A stretch of 64,000 bases of DNA, from assembly GCA_016791425.1 (NCBI GenBank), contig JAEUMQ010000007.1, positions 545,876-609,875 of the forward strand. Reading direction: 5' to 3'. This document shows positions 16,784 to 24,909 of this stretch, one piece after another; positions within the stretch are counted from its first letter, which is position 1; every line of letters starts with the position of its first letter. A program made the position numbers and the translations under genes. The stretch comes from Hyphomonadaceae bacterium (GTDB lineage: Bacteria > Pseudomonadota > Alphaproteobacteria > Caulobacterales > Aquidulcibacteraceae). The notes beneath the pieces were generated by a model. The model searched no databases. It was not told the DNA's origin and saw only the letters and a program-made list of their open reading frames with translations.

Positions 16784-18028
16784 CTACCAATCCCACATCG
16801 CGCCGTCTTCGAGCCGCGCGATCGGCAGCTGCTTGGGCGCGTACGGAAACTTTGCCGCGAGCGTCTCGTCAATTCCCACGCCGTGTCCGGGCGTGTCTCC
16901 GACGTGCAGACGGCCCTCGCGGAACGCGTAATCGTGCGGGAAGACGTCGAGCGTCTCCTGCGTGTGGTGCATGTACTCCTGGATGCCGAAATTTGGAACC
17001 CAGGTGTCGAAATGCAGCGCCGCGCCCATCGTCACCGGCGAAAGATCTGTTGCCCCGTGGAAGCCGGTGCGCACGCCATAAAGCGCCGCGAAATCCGCGA
17101 TCCGGCGCACATGCGTGATGCCTCCGCCATGCACGATCGTGGTGCGGATATAATCGATCAGCTGGTTCTCGATCAGGCCCTTGCAGTCCCAGATCGAGTT
17201 GAACACCTCTCCGACCGCCAGCGGCGTCGTCGAATGCTGCCGGATGAGCTTGAACGCATCCTGGTTCTCCGCCGGCGTTGAATCCTCGAACCAGAAAAGC
17301 CGATAGGGCTCCAGGTCCTTGGCAAGGCGCGCCGCTTCGATCGGCGTCAGGCGGTGATGCACATCATGCAGCAACAGCACCTCCTCGCCGTGATCGGCGC
17401 GCGCGCGCTCGAAGAGCTTCGGCGTATGCCGCAGATATTTCGGCGTCGACCACACGGTCTCGGTCGGCAATTCGCTTTCCGCTGGTTCGTAGGCGAGCTT
17501 GCTCTTTGTAACTCCGTATGTCTTGGCGAGGCCCGGCACGCCCGATTGCGCGCGCACCGCGAGATAGCCCTGTTCGATGTAGCGGCCCACCGCCTCGCTC
17601 GCCTGCTCGATGCTGTCGCCGTTGGCGTGGCAATAGACGAGCGCGCCGTCGCGCGAGCGTCCGCCGAGCAATTGGTAGAGCGGCATCCCGGCCATCTTTC
17701 CCAGAATGTCCCAGAGCGCGACATCGACGGCCGCGATCGCGCTCATGGTCACCGGCCCGCGCCGCCAATACGCGCCGCGATAGAGGAACTGCCAGATGTC
17801 CTCGATGCGCCCCGCGTCGCGCCCGATCAGGTTCGGGATCACGTGCTCGGTCAGATAGGCGGCCACCGCCAGTTCACGCCCGTTGAGGGTCGCGTCGCCG
17901 AGGCCGGTGACGCCGCCCTTGGTCTCGATCTTGAGCGTCACGAAGTTCCGCCCGGGGCACGTCACGATGACCCGGGCGCCGGTGATCTCCCGGTCTCGCG
18001 TCGAGCCCTGCACGCCAGCCTTGGCCAT
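16784..18028 (-). CDS. manD: D-mannonate dehydratase, enolase superfamily (ManD)
   Basis: The start at 18028 has GGGGAGGA upstream. The 414-residue sequence follows the ManD branch of the enolase superfamily closely along its length, from [14 protein letters not shown] and [14 protein letters not shown] to [20 protein letters not shown] and [10 protein letters not shown]. Metal ligands appear in LLHDVHHR (Asp), [11 protein letters not shown] (Glu) and AVGEVFN (Glu). ManD dehydrates D-mannonate to 2-keto-3-deoxygluconate, the last step before KDG kinase in glucuronate breakdown. Here it would use glucuronate freed by GH67. Some ManD proteins are poor or broad acid-sugar dehydratases, so D-gluconate activity is possible. 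An operator lies upstream, shared with the symporter gene. Confidence 0.92.
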   Translation of the reverse strand: MAKAGVQGSTRDREITGARVIVTCPGRNFVTLKIETKGGVTGLGDATLNGRELAVAAYLTEHVIPNLIGRDAGRIEDIWQFLYRGAYWRRGPVTMSAIAAVDVALWDILGKMAGMPLYQLLGGRSRDGALVYCHANGDSIEQASEAVGRYIEQGYLAVRAQSGVPGLAKTYGVTKSKLAYEPAESELPTETVWSTPKYLRHTPKLFERARADHGEEVLLLHDVHHRLTPIEAARLAKDLEPYRLFWFEDSTPAENQDAFKLIRQHSTTPLAVGEVFNSIWDCKGLIENQLIDYIRTTIVHGGGITHVRRIADFAALYGVRTGFHGATDLSPVTMGAALHFDTWVPNFGIQEYMHHTQETLDVFPHDYAFREGRLHVGDTPGHGVGIDETLAAKFPYAPKQLPIARLEDGAMWDW

Positions 18029-18120
18029 CCGTCCTCCCCTTTTTGGCGATTGGAGCAGGCCGTCCTGGAGAAGTCCAAGCCGCATCCGGCCCAACTGGCC
18101 GCTTGCCCGCGCCGCCGCGT

Positions 18121-18136
18121 ATGGTAGCGTTACCAG
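18121..18136. promoter_or_regulatory. LacI-type operator between ManD and symporter genes
   Basis: ATGGTAGCGTTACCAG has the same layout as the other sites with one change in the core (AGCGTT). It sits in the 226-base divergent region, about 93 bases before the ManD start and about 120 bases before the symporter start. Confidence 0.8.
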
Positions 18137-18254
18137 GGTCTCGCCTCAAGGCGCGCTCCAGGCTACTAAGGGCGAATGATAACGCTGGACAAGAGCCGCC
18201 GAGATGGCTCCCAGGTGATCGAACGGAACCCGTAAAGCGGGTAGGGGAGGGGTT

Positions 18255-19976
18255 ATGGGCGGCGTTGCCTTTAGTGCGCTCGATTGGGCGGTGGTCGGGC
18301 TCTACTTCGTCGTCAACACGGCGATCTGCATCTGGGCGGCCCTGCTCAAGGAGAAGGACACCACCGATTACTTTCTGGCCAGCCGCAGCGCCGGCTGGTG
18401 GCTGATCGGCTCCTCCATCTTCGCCTCGAACATCGGCGCCGAGCACCTCATCGGGCTCGCCGGCCAGGGCGCCAGCGACGGCATGGCTTTCGCGCACTGG
18501 GAGCTGCACTCCTATCTCGTGCTGGTCCTTGGCTGGGTCTTCGCGCCTTTCTACATCCGTGCCGGCATCTTCACGACGCCGGAGTTTCTTGAGAAGCGCT
18601 ATACGCCCGGCACGCGCACGTTCCTGTCGCTGATCTTCCTCGTTTCCTACGTGCTGACCAAAGCGTCGGTGACGATCTTCGCCGGCGCGTTCGCCATCCA
18701 AACCATTCTCGGCTGGCAGACGCTGCCCGGCACCAACATCGATTTCTTCTGGTTCTCGGCCTATTTCCTCGTGATCATCACCGGCGCGTTCGTGGTTGTC
18801 GGCGGCATGAAGAGCGTGCTGTGGACCGAAGCGATGCACGTGCCCGTGCTGCTGGTGGGCTCCGCCGTCCTCTTGTTCGTTGGCCTTGCTCAGGTCGGCG
18901 GTCTCGACGAGCTTCTGAAGCACAACGAAGACACCCGCCATCTCTGGGCCCCGCTGCAGGATGCGCAGGGCGCGACCTGGGTTCCCCGCGACTTCTCCTT
19001 CCTGTTCGACAACGCCGAAGGGCGTCTGCCTTGGCTCGGCGTGCTGCTGGCCTCGCCGATCGTGGGCCTTTGGTACTGGTGCACGGACCAATACATCGCC
19101 CAGCGCGTGATGACCGCGAAGAACCTGAAGGAAGCCCGCCGCGGCGCGATCTTCGCGGGCTACCTGAAGCTCGTTCCGCTCTTCATCTTCCTGCTGCCCG
19201 GCATGATCGCGGTGGCGCTGATGAAGCAGGGCGCGCCTGGGTTTGCCGGCATCGCCGACAATCCGGGCTCGGCGTTCCCGGTGCTCGTCTCCGAGCTCCT
19301 GCCGGTCGGCCTGCGCGGCCTGGTGCTGGCGGGCATGCTGTCCGCGCTGATGAGTGCACTCGCCTCGCTCTTCAATTCCACTGCGACGCTGTTCACCGTC
19401 GATTTCTACAAGCGGCTGCGACCGTCCTCGAGCGAGAAGCAACTCGTCTTCGTCGGCCGCCTCGCGACCGCGGGCGTCATCCTTCTCGGCATGGCCTGGA
19501 TTCCCTTCCTGCAGACTCTGCTCGGCAATGGCGCGCTCTACCAATACCTGCAGCTCGTTCAGACCTTGCTGGCGCCTTCCATCGCAGCGGTCTTCATGCT
19601 CGGCATCTTCTCCAAGACCGTGACTCCGATCTCCGGCTTTGTCGGCCTCGTGTTCGGCTTCGTCGCCGGCATGAGCCGCCTGGCGATGCAGGTGCTGCAT
19701 GAATCGTACGGCGTCGAGTGGGGCCCGGTGCAGGGCTATGTCGATATGAACTTCCTCTATTTCGGCGCTCTGCTCTTCGCGTCGGCCTGCCTGGTGATCT
19801 ACGCCACGAGCATGGTCACGCCGAAGGCGGCGCCGGAGAAGCTCGCAGGCCTCACCTACGGCTCGATCACGCCCGAGCAGAGGGCTGCCGAGAAGGGCAG
19901 CTATGGCTTCTGGGAAATTCTGCACACGGTCGTGATCCTCGCGATCATCGCGGGGATCTACATCTACTTCTGGTGA
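18255..19976 (+). CDS. Sodium:solute symporter family (SGLT-type) sugar transporter
   Basis: This is a 573-residue inner-membrane protein with about 14 predicted helices. The start at 18255 follows GGGGAGGGG. Family marks include ASNIGAEHLIGLAGQGASDG in the unwound first core helix (close to vSGLT), FFWFSAYFLVIITGAF, YWCTDQYIAQRVMTAKN and a late GMLSALMSALASLFNSTATL. It would import a monosaccharide such as xylose, arabinose or a disaccharide with Na+. It has a regulon operator upstream and is divergent from ManD. The substrate is inferred only from context. Confidence 0.9.
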   Translation: MGGVAFSALDWAVVGLYFVVNTAICIWAALLKEKDTTDYFLASRSAGWWLIGSSIFASNIGAEHLIGLAGQGASDGMAFAHWELHSYLVLVLGWVFAPFYIRAGIFTTPEFLEKRYTPGTRTFLSLIFLVSYVLTKASVTIFAGAFAIQTILGWQTLPGTNIDFFWFSAYFLVIITGAFVVVGGMKSVLWTEAMHVPVLLVGSAVLLFVGLAQVGGLDELLKHNEDTRHLWAPLQDAQGATWVPRDFSFLFDNAEGRLPWLGVLLASPIVGLWYWCTDQYIAQRVMTAKNLKEARRGAIFAGYLKLVPLFIFLLPGMIAVALMKQGAPGFAGIADNPGSAFPVLVSELLPVGLRGLVLAGMLSALMSALASLFNSTATLFTVDFYKRLRPSSSEKQLVFVGRLATAGVILLGMAWIPFLQTLLGNGALYQYLQLVQTLLAPSIAAVFMLGIFSKTVTPISGFVGLVFGFVAGMSRLAMQVLHESYGVEWGPVQGYVDMNFLYFGALLFASACLVIYATSMVTPKAAPEKLAGLTYGSITPEQRAAEKGSYGFWEILHTVVILAIIAGIYIYFW

Positions 19977-19981
19977 CGAGG

Positions 19982-20016
19982 CCTGCCCTCTCTTCCTTCG
20001 AGGACGAGAGGGCAGG
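19982..20016 (+). terminator. 11-bp hairpin after the symporter gene
   Basis: CCTGCCCTCTC pairs with GAGAGGGCAGG around a 13-base loop, 5 bases after the symporter stop and 15 bases before the esterase start. It has no U-tract, so partial read-through into the esterase gene is likely. It belongs to the CCTCTC/GAGAGG hairpin class seen in this locus. Confidence 0.5.
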
Positions 20017-20031
20017 TAGGGGGGCCGCGCG

Positions 20032-20997
20032 ATGCGCTTCCTGTTGGCCGTGTTGTGCGCGTTCCTCTCACTGGGAACGGCTCGCGCTCAGACCGACTCC
20101 GCGCTTTATCCGCTCACGCAGGAGTCCCTCCCGCACGCGAACATCCAACACGGTCGCCTGACCGGCCCGTTCGAGTTCCATAGCGCGACCTTCGCCGGCA
20201 CGGTGCGTCGCTATTGGGTCTATGTCCCCGCGGGCTATCAACGCCGCCGCGGCCCGCCGCCGAACCTTCTCGTCTTTCAGGACGGCCAGCGCGCCGCCAA
20301 TCCCGAGGGCTCGCTGCGCATTCCCAATGTGTTGGACAATCTCATCGCCAAGGGCGACATCCCGCCGACGCTTGGGATCTTCATCACGCCCGGCAATTCA
20401 AGCGCGCGCTATCCCGACGATCTCGGCATGCGCAACCCCGATCACCGCGCCGCTGAATACGATTCACTGGGCGGCGATTACGCACGTTTCCTCATCGATG
20501 AGCTCCTCCCGGAAGTCGCCAGAACCTATCGCTTCACCGACGATCCGCGTCGCCGCGTCATCGGCGGAACCTCCTCCGGCGCGATCTGCGCCTTCACCGT
20601 CGCGTGGCATAGGCCGGACGCGTTCGCCAACGTCATCAGCCTGATCGGCAGCTACACCTCGATCGGCTATCGCGCCGCATCCGACGCAGGGCCGATGCTC
20701 CCTGGCGGCGATCTATATCCGGGCCTCATCCGCAAGAACCCGATCCGCCCCATTCGCATCTTCCTGCAAGATGGAGCGAACGACCTGAACAACGAGCACG
20801 GCAATTGGTTTCTCGCTAACCAGCAGATGCTCTCCGCCCTCGAATGGGCGAACGCCAATGCCGACGCGCACGGAGCACCCGGGCCGCGCTATGACGTCAA
20901 CCATGCCTGGGGCGAGGGCGGCCACTCCGACGCGCACGGCGGCGCGCTTCTTCCCGACATCCTGCGCTGGATCTGGCGCGACGCTCCCCGCCCCTGA
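20032..20997 (+). CDS. Secreted CE1/esterase-D-like carbohydrate esterase
   Basis: This is a 321-residue protein with a signal peptide (MRFLLAVLCAFLSLGTARAQ). The alpha/beta-hydrolase nucleophile is S181 in GGTSSGAIC; the acid is probably in FLQDGANDL and the histidine in GGHSDAHGG. The FQDGQRAANP motif and the overall order fit the Fes/IroE and feruloyl/acetyl-xylan esterase branch of CE1. In this locus it probably removes acetyl or feruloyl groups from xylan fragments in the periplasm. It follows the symporter gene on the same strand after a weak hairpin, with no operator of its own, so it is probably read from the same promoter. Confidence 0.82.
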   Translation: MRFLLAVLCAFLSLGTARAQTDSALYPLTQESLPHANIQHGRLTGPFEFHSATFAGTVRRYWVYVPAGYQRRRGPPPNLLVFQDGQRAANPEGSLRIPNVLDNLIAKGDIPPTLGIFITPGNSSARYPDDLGMRNPDHRAAEYDSLGGDYARFLIDELLPEVARTYRFTDDPRRRVIGGTSSGAICAFTVAWHRPDAFANVISLIGSYTSIGYRAASDAGPMLPGGDLYPGLIRKNPIRPIRIFLQDGANDLNNEHGNWFLANQQMLSALEWANANADAHGAPGPRYDVNHAWGEGGHSDAHGGALLPDILRWIWRDAPRP

Positions 20998-21004
20998 AGC
21001 GCGC

Positions 21005-21841
21005 TCAGCGATTGCCCTGGATGATGTCGCCGAGCGGCCCGAGCACGGACCCTTCGCCGCGCGTCGGTCCGCCGCCGCCGACGGCCGCCATCATGCGTCC
21101 GGCGAGGCGCGCGAACGGAAGCGACTGGATCCATACTTTGCCTGGCCCGGTGAGGCGCGCGAAGAAGACGCCCTCGCCCCCGAAGATCATGCTCTTCACG
21201 CCGCCCGCTGTGATGAGGTCGAAATTGACGCTCGCCGTCATCGCCGCCACGCAGCCCGTATCGACATGCAGCTCCTGACCGGGCGCCAGCTCCCGCTCGA
21301 TCAGCGTGCCGCCCATCTGCACGAACACCCACCCGTCCCCTTCCAGCTTCTGCATGATGAAGCCTTCGCCGCCGAAAAGACCGGTCATGACCCGCTTCTG
21401 CAGGGCGATCCCGATCGACACGCCCTTCGCTGCGGCGAGGAAGCTGTCCTTCTGGCAGATGAGCGTGCCGCCGACGTCCGTCAGCCGGATCGGCAGGATG
21501 GTTCCGGGCACCGGGGCGCCGAACGCGACGCGCGCCTTGCCATGGCCGTTGTGCGTGAAGACGGTGGTGAAGAGGCTTTCGCCCGTGAGCAGCCGCTTAC
21601 CGGCGCCCACCAGCTTGCCCATGAATCCCTGTGTCTGGGCTGAGCCGTCGCCGAAGATGGTCGTCATCCCGACGCTCGCGTCCTTCCAGACCATCGCGCC
21701 GGCTTCCGCGATCGCGCTTTCGCCCGGATCGAGCTCGATCTCGACGAATTGCAGCTCCTGGCCCTTGATCTCGTAATCGATGTCGTCGGCGTCGCCGGGG
21801 CGGCGGTGATGAACTTCCGTGGACGGGATCGACGTGGACAT
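21005..21841 (-). CDS. AIM24/TIGR00266-family protein
   Basis: Starting at 21841 (MSTSIPSTEVHHR) gives 278 residues. The glycine-rich beta pattern with AEAGAMVWKDASVGMTTIFG, LTGESLFTTVFTHNG, GEGFIMQKLEGDG, VDTGCVAAMT and GEGVFFARLTGPG is characteristic of the TIGR00266/AIM24 (TRAP-like beta-sandwich) family. Biochemical function is unknown for bacterial members. It has no signal peptide. It lies convergent to the esterase gene (7-base gap) and downstream of xylA on the same strand, separated from it by a palindrome-rich 135-base gap. It is probably not part of the xylan pathway. Confidence 0.88.
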   Translation of the reverse strand: MSTSIPSTEVHHRRPGDADDIDYEIKGQELQFVEIELDPGESAIAEAGAMVWKDASVGMTTIFGDGSAQTQGFMGKLVGAGKRLLTGESLFTTVFTHNGHGKARVAFGAPVPGTILPIRLTDVGGTLICQKDSFLAAAKGVSIGIALQKRVMTGLFGGEGFIMQKLEGDGWVFVQMGGTLIERELAPGQELHVDTGCVAAMTASVNFDLITAGGVKSMIFGGEGVFFARLTGPGKVWIQSLPFARLAGRMMAAVGGGGPTRGEGSVLGPLGDIIQGNR

Positions 21842-21976
21842 GGCGCCCTCCTGTGAGTGAGCCGCCATGTAGTGATTCTGCGCCGCCTTGACGAGAGGGG
21901 GCCTCACGCCTCCCGCTCCTCGGAGGATAGGGGAGGCCGGGGCGGAAACGCTCCGCCTACGGAGGAGGCGCGGCCA

Positions 21977-23311
21977 TCAAACGAACCGGTTGACCAAGTT
22001 CTCCAGGTATTCCTGGCGCCCCGACACCGGCTTGGGCGCCACGTTCGCCTTGAGCGCCGCATCCGCGATGCCCGCGAGCGTCGCGTCCTTCGCGAAGATC
22101 TTCTTGCCGGCGTCCTTGTCCCAGCCCGCATAGCGCGCCGCGACGAACTCATCGAGCTTGCCGTTCTCGATAAGCGCCGCCGCGCCGAGAAGCCCGCGCG
22201 CCAGCGCATCGACGCCGCCCACATGCCCATGGAACATGTCGATTGGATCGATGCTTTGCCGGCGCACCTTGGCGTCGAAATTGAACCCGCCCGTGGTGAA
22301 GCCGCCTGCCTTGATCAGCCGATAGAGCGTCATCACCATCTCGGATGGATCGTTCGGAAATTGATCCGTATCCCAACCGTTTTGCGGATCGCCGCGATTG
22401 ATGTCGATCGACCCGAGGATGCCGAGCGAATCCGCAAGCGCGATCTCGTGCTCGAACGAATGCCCCGCCAGCGTCGCGTGGTTCGCCTCGATATTGACCT
22501 TGACGTCCTTCTCCAGGCCGTAGCGCAAGAGGAAGCCGTACACCGAGGCCGTGTCGAAATCGTACTGGTGCTTGGTCGGCTCGTGCGGCTTGGGCTCGAT
22601 GAGCAGGGGCCCGGAGAACCCGATCTTGTGCTTGTGCTCCACCGCAAGAGCGAGGAACCGCCCCAACTGGTCGAGCTCGCGCTTCAGATCGGTGTTGAGC
22701 AGCGTGTCGTAGCCCTCGCGCCCGCCCCAGAGCACGTAATTGGCGCCGCCAAGCCGCTTGGTGGCTTCAAGGCAGAGCCGCACTTGCGTCGCCGCGAACG
22801 CGAACACGTCCGGATCCGGATTGGTCGCCGCGCCCGCCGCGAAGCGCGGATGGCTGAAGAGGTTCGCGGTGCCCCAGAGCACCTTCACCTTCGAGCGCGC
22901 CATGTGCGCTTCCAGGCCATCGACCGCCTCGGCGAAGTGCGACGCATGCTCCTTCAGCGTTTCGGCCTGCGCCATGACATCGACGTCGTGGAAGCAGAAG
23001 AACGGCGCGCCCAGCTTCTCCAGGAACTCGAAAGCCACCGCCATCTTCGCCGCGGCCGCTTCCCTGTTCATCGCGCCCGCAAGCCAAGGCCGCTTGAACG
23101 TGCCTTGACCGAACACATCCACGCCGTCCCAGCAGAACGAATGCCAGTAGCACACCGCAAAGCGCAGATGGTCTTCCATCCGCTTGCCCAGCACGACGCG
23201 GTCCTTGTCGTAATAGCGGTAGGCGAGGGGGTTCTCGCTGTCCGGCCCTTCGAAGGCGATGCGCTCCACGCCCTTGAAGTAAGTTTCCGACCGATAGGCG
23301 GTGTCAGGCAT
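21977..23311 (-). CDS. xylA: Xylose isomerase
   Basis: Starting at the ATG at 23311 ([20 protein letters not shown]) gives 444 residues, the usual length of class II xylose isomerases. Conserved active-site stretches are present: [10 protein letters not shown] (catalytic His), [30 protein letters not shown] (metal ligands), [19 protein letters not shown] and [13 protein letters not shown]. The enzyme converts D-xylose to D-xylulose in the cytoplasm using divalent metals. The start overlaps the end of xylB by 8 bases (ATGCCTGA), so the two genes are translationally coupled. Confidence 0.97.
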   Translation of the reverse strand: MPDTAYRSETYFKGVERIAFEGPDSENPLAYRYYDKDRVVLGKRMEDHLRFAVCYWHSFCWDGVDVFGQGTFKRPWLAGAMNREAAAAKMAVAFEFLEKLGAPFFCFHDVDVMAQAETLKEHASHFAEAVDGLEAHMARSKVKVLWGTANLFSHPRFAAGAATNPDPDVFAFAATQVRLCLEATKRLGGANYVLWGGREGYDTLLNTDLKRELDQLGRFLALAVEHKHKIGFSGPLLIEPKPHEPTKHQYDFDTASVYGFLLRYGLEKDVKVNIEANHATLAGHSFEHEIALADSLGILGSIDINRGDPQNGWDTDQFPNDPSEMVMTLYRLIKAGGFTTGGFNFDAKVRRQSIDPIDMFHGHVGGVDALARGLLGAAALIENGKLDEFVAARYAGWDKDAGKKIFAKDATLAGIADAALKANVAPKPVSGRQEYLENLVNRFV

Positions 23312-24773
23312 TATCGACTCCTCGAAAGCGTGCGCGCAGCGCCGGGTAGAGGCGCGCGAATTCGATCCTTTTGTGGGCGAGCGCTGCGACATGATGGTCG
23401 TCCGGCTCGATGATGGCGCGCACCGGCGGCGCCGTGCACACGTCTTCCACGCGCTCCTTGCCGAGCGAGAGCCGCGCCAGCCGTGCGGCGCCAAAGGCCG
23501 GGCCTTCCTCCGCGCCGGTGCGGTAGATGAGCGGTCGTTTCAGCGCGGCGGCGAGCACCTTGCCCCACCAGGCGGAGCGGGCCCCCCCGCCGATCACCGT
23601 GATGGCGCCGACCTGGGCGCCCGCTTCCAGAAGCGCGTCGAGACCATCCGCAAATGCGAACGCGACGCCTTCGAGCACGGCCTGGCCGATCGCCGCGCGG
23701 TCGGTGTCATGCGAGATGCCGAAAAGCACGCCGCGCGCCCGAGGATCATTGTGCGGGGTGCGCTCGCCGGAAAGATAGGGGAGGAATATCTCGCCGCCGT
23801 CCATCCGCCCGCGCGCCTCTGTGGCGGCTAGGAACTTCCCCGTATCGCCGTCGCCCGTGGCCTTCGCCGCCCAGTCCACGCACGCGGCCGCCGACAACAT
23901 CACGGTCATCTGATGCCAGCGCTTCGGCAGGCAGTGGCAGAAGGCGTGCACCGCGCGCGCCGGATTTGGCAGGAATTTCTCCGTGGCGAGGAAAAGCACG
24001 CCGGACGTGCCCAGTGAAATGAACGCGTCGCCCGCATCGATCACACCGACGCCGACCGCGCCCGCCGCATTGTCGCCGCCGCCGGCGGCGACCGGAACGC
24101 GCTGCATGCCCCAGGCCTCGGCGAGCTCCGCGCGCAGGCGCCCCGTGGGCGCCGTGCCTTCGCAAAGCTTCGGCATCTGCGCTTCGCTGAGCCCGCACGC
24201 ATCCAGCATCGCCTCGGACCAGGCGCGCGCCCCGACATCCACCCAAAGCGTTCCGGCGGCGTCGGAGAGATCCGTCGCCTTCTCCCCGGTCATGCGCAGG
24301 CGCACATAATCCTTCGGCAGGAGCACGCACTTGGTGGCCGCAAACACGTCAGGTTCGTGCTTCTTCACCCAGAGCAGCTTAGGGGCGGTGAAGCCCGGCA
24401 TCGCGATGTTGCCGGTGATCTGACGGCTGTCCGGCACGGCGTGCTCGAGCTCGGCGCATTCCGCTTCGCTGCGCCCGTCGTTCCAGAGGATGGCGGGCCT
24501 GAGCGCGCGGTCGGACGCATCGAGCAGGGTGGCCCCGTGCATCTGCCCCGAGAGCCCGGCGGCCTTCACGCGCTTGCGCGCTGTTGCGTCGAGCGCGCTG
24601 ACAGCCTTGTTTGTGGCCGCCCACCAATCGGCCGGATCCTGCTCCGACCATCCGGGCTTCGGCCGCGAGACGCTGAGCGGCGCCTGCGATTGATCCGCGA
24701 TCGCGCCCGCCTCATCGACGAGCACGGCCTTCACGCCGGACGTTCCGATGTCAATTCCCAGAAACACGCGCAC
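23304..24773 (-). CDS. xylB: Xylulokinase
   Basis: This is a 489-residue FGGY-family sugar kinase. The N-terminal domain has [16 protein letters not shown] and [11 protein letters not shown]; the second domain has [30 protein letters not shown] and [16 protein letters not shown]. It phosphorylates D-xylulose to xylulose 5-phosphate, which enters the pentose phosphate pathway. The order xylB-xylA with an 8-base overlap marks an operon. No regulon operator is visible in the 136 bases upstream; the region contains a terminator-like hairpin after the receptor gene instead. Confidence 0.95.
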   Translation of the reverse strand: MRVFLGIDIGTSGVKAVLVDEAGAIADQSQAPLSVSRPKPGWSEQDPADWWAATNKAVSALDATARKRVKAAGLSGQMHGATLLDASDRALRPAILWNDGRSEAECAELEHAVPDSRQITGNIAMPGFTAPKLLWVKKHEPDVFAATKCVLLPKDYVRLRMTGEKATDLSDAAGTLWVDVGARAWSEAMLDACGLSEAQMPKLCEGTAPTGRLRAELAEAWGMQRVPVAAGGGDNAAGAVGVGVIDAGDAFISLGTSGVLFLATEKFLPNPARAVHAFCHCLPKRWHQMTVMLSAAACVDWAAKATGDGDTGKFLAATEARGRMDGGEIFLPYLSGERTPHNDPRARGVLFGISHDTDRAAIGQAVLEGVAFAFADGLDALLEAGAQVGAITVIGGGARSAWWGKVLAAALKRPLIYRTGAEEGPAFGAARLARLSLGKERVEDVCTAPPVRAIIEPDDHHVAALAHKRIEFARLYPALRARFRGVDNA

Positions 24774-24846
24774 TCTCCGGGGCCGTCACTTCTTCACGCC
24801 TCCCCCCGAAATCCGACGCGCCTTTTACATGCTCTCCGAAGAAAGG

Positions 24847-24877
24847 AAGAGCAACGCGCTTTTCGCGCGCTGCTCTT
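24847..24877 (-). terminator. Terminator-like hairpin between receptor gene and xylB
   Basis: Read on the reverse strand, a 13-bp stem (24865-24877 with 24847-24859, one G-U pair) has a GAAAA-type loop and is followed by CCTTTC. It lies 33 bases after the receptor stop and 74 bases before xylB, so it would end or attenuate receptor transcription. Confidence 0.65.
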
Positions 24878-24909
24878 TTCCAAGTCGCGGAGGAGACGGT
24901 TGGGATGCG

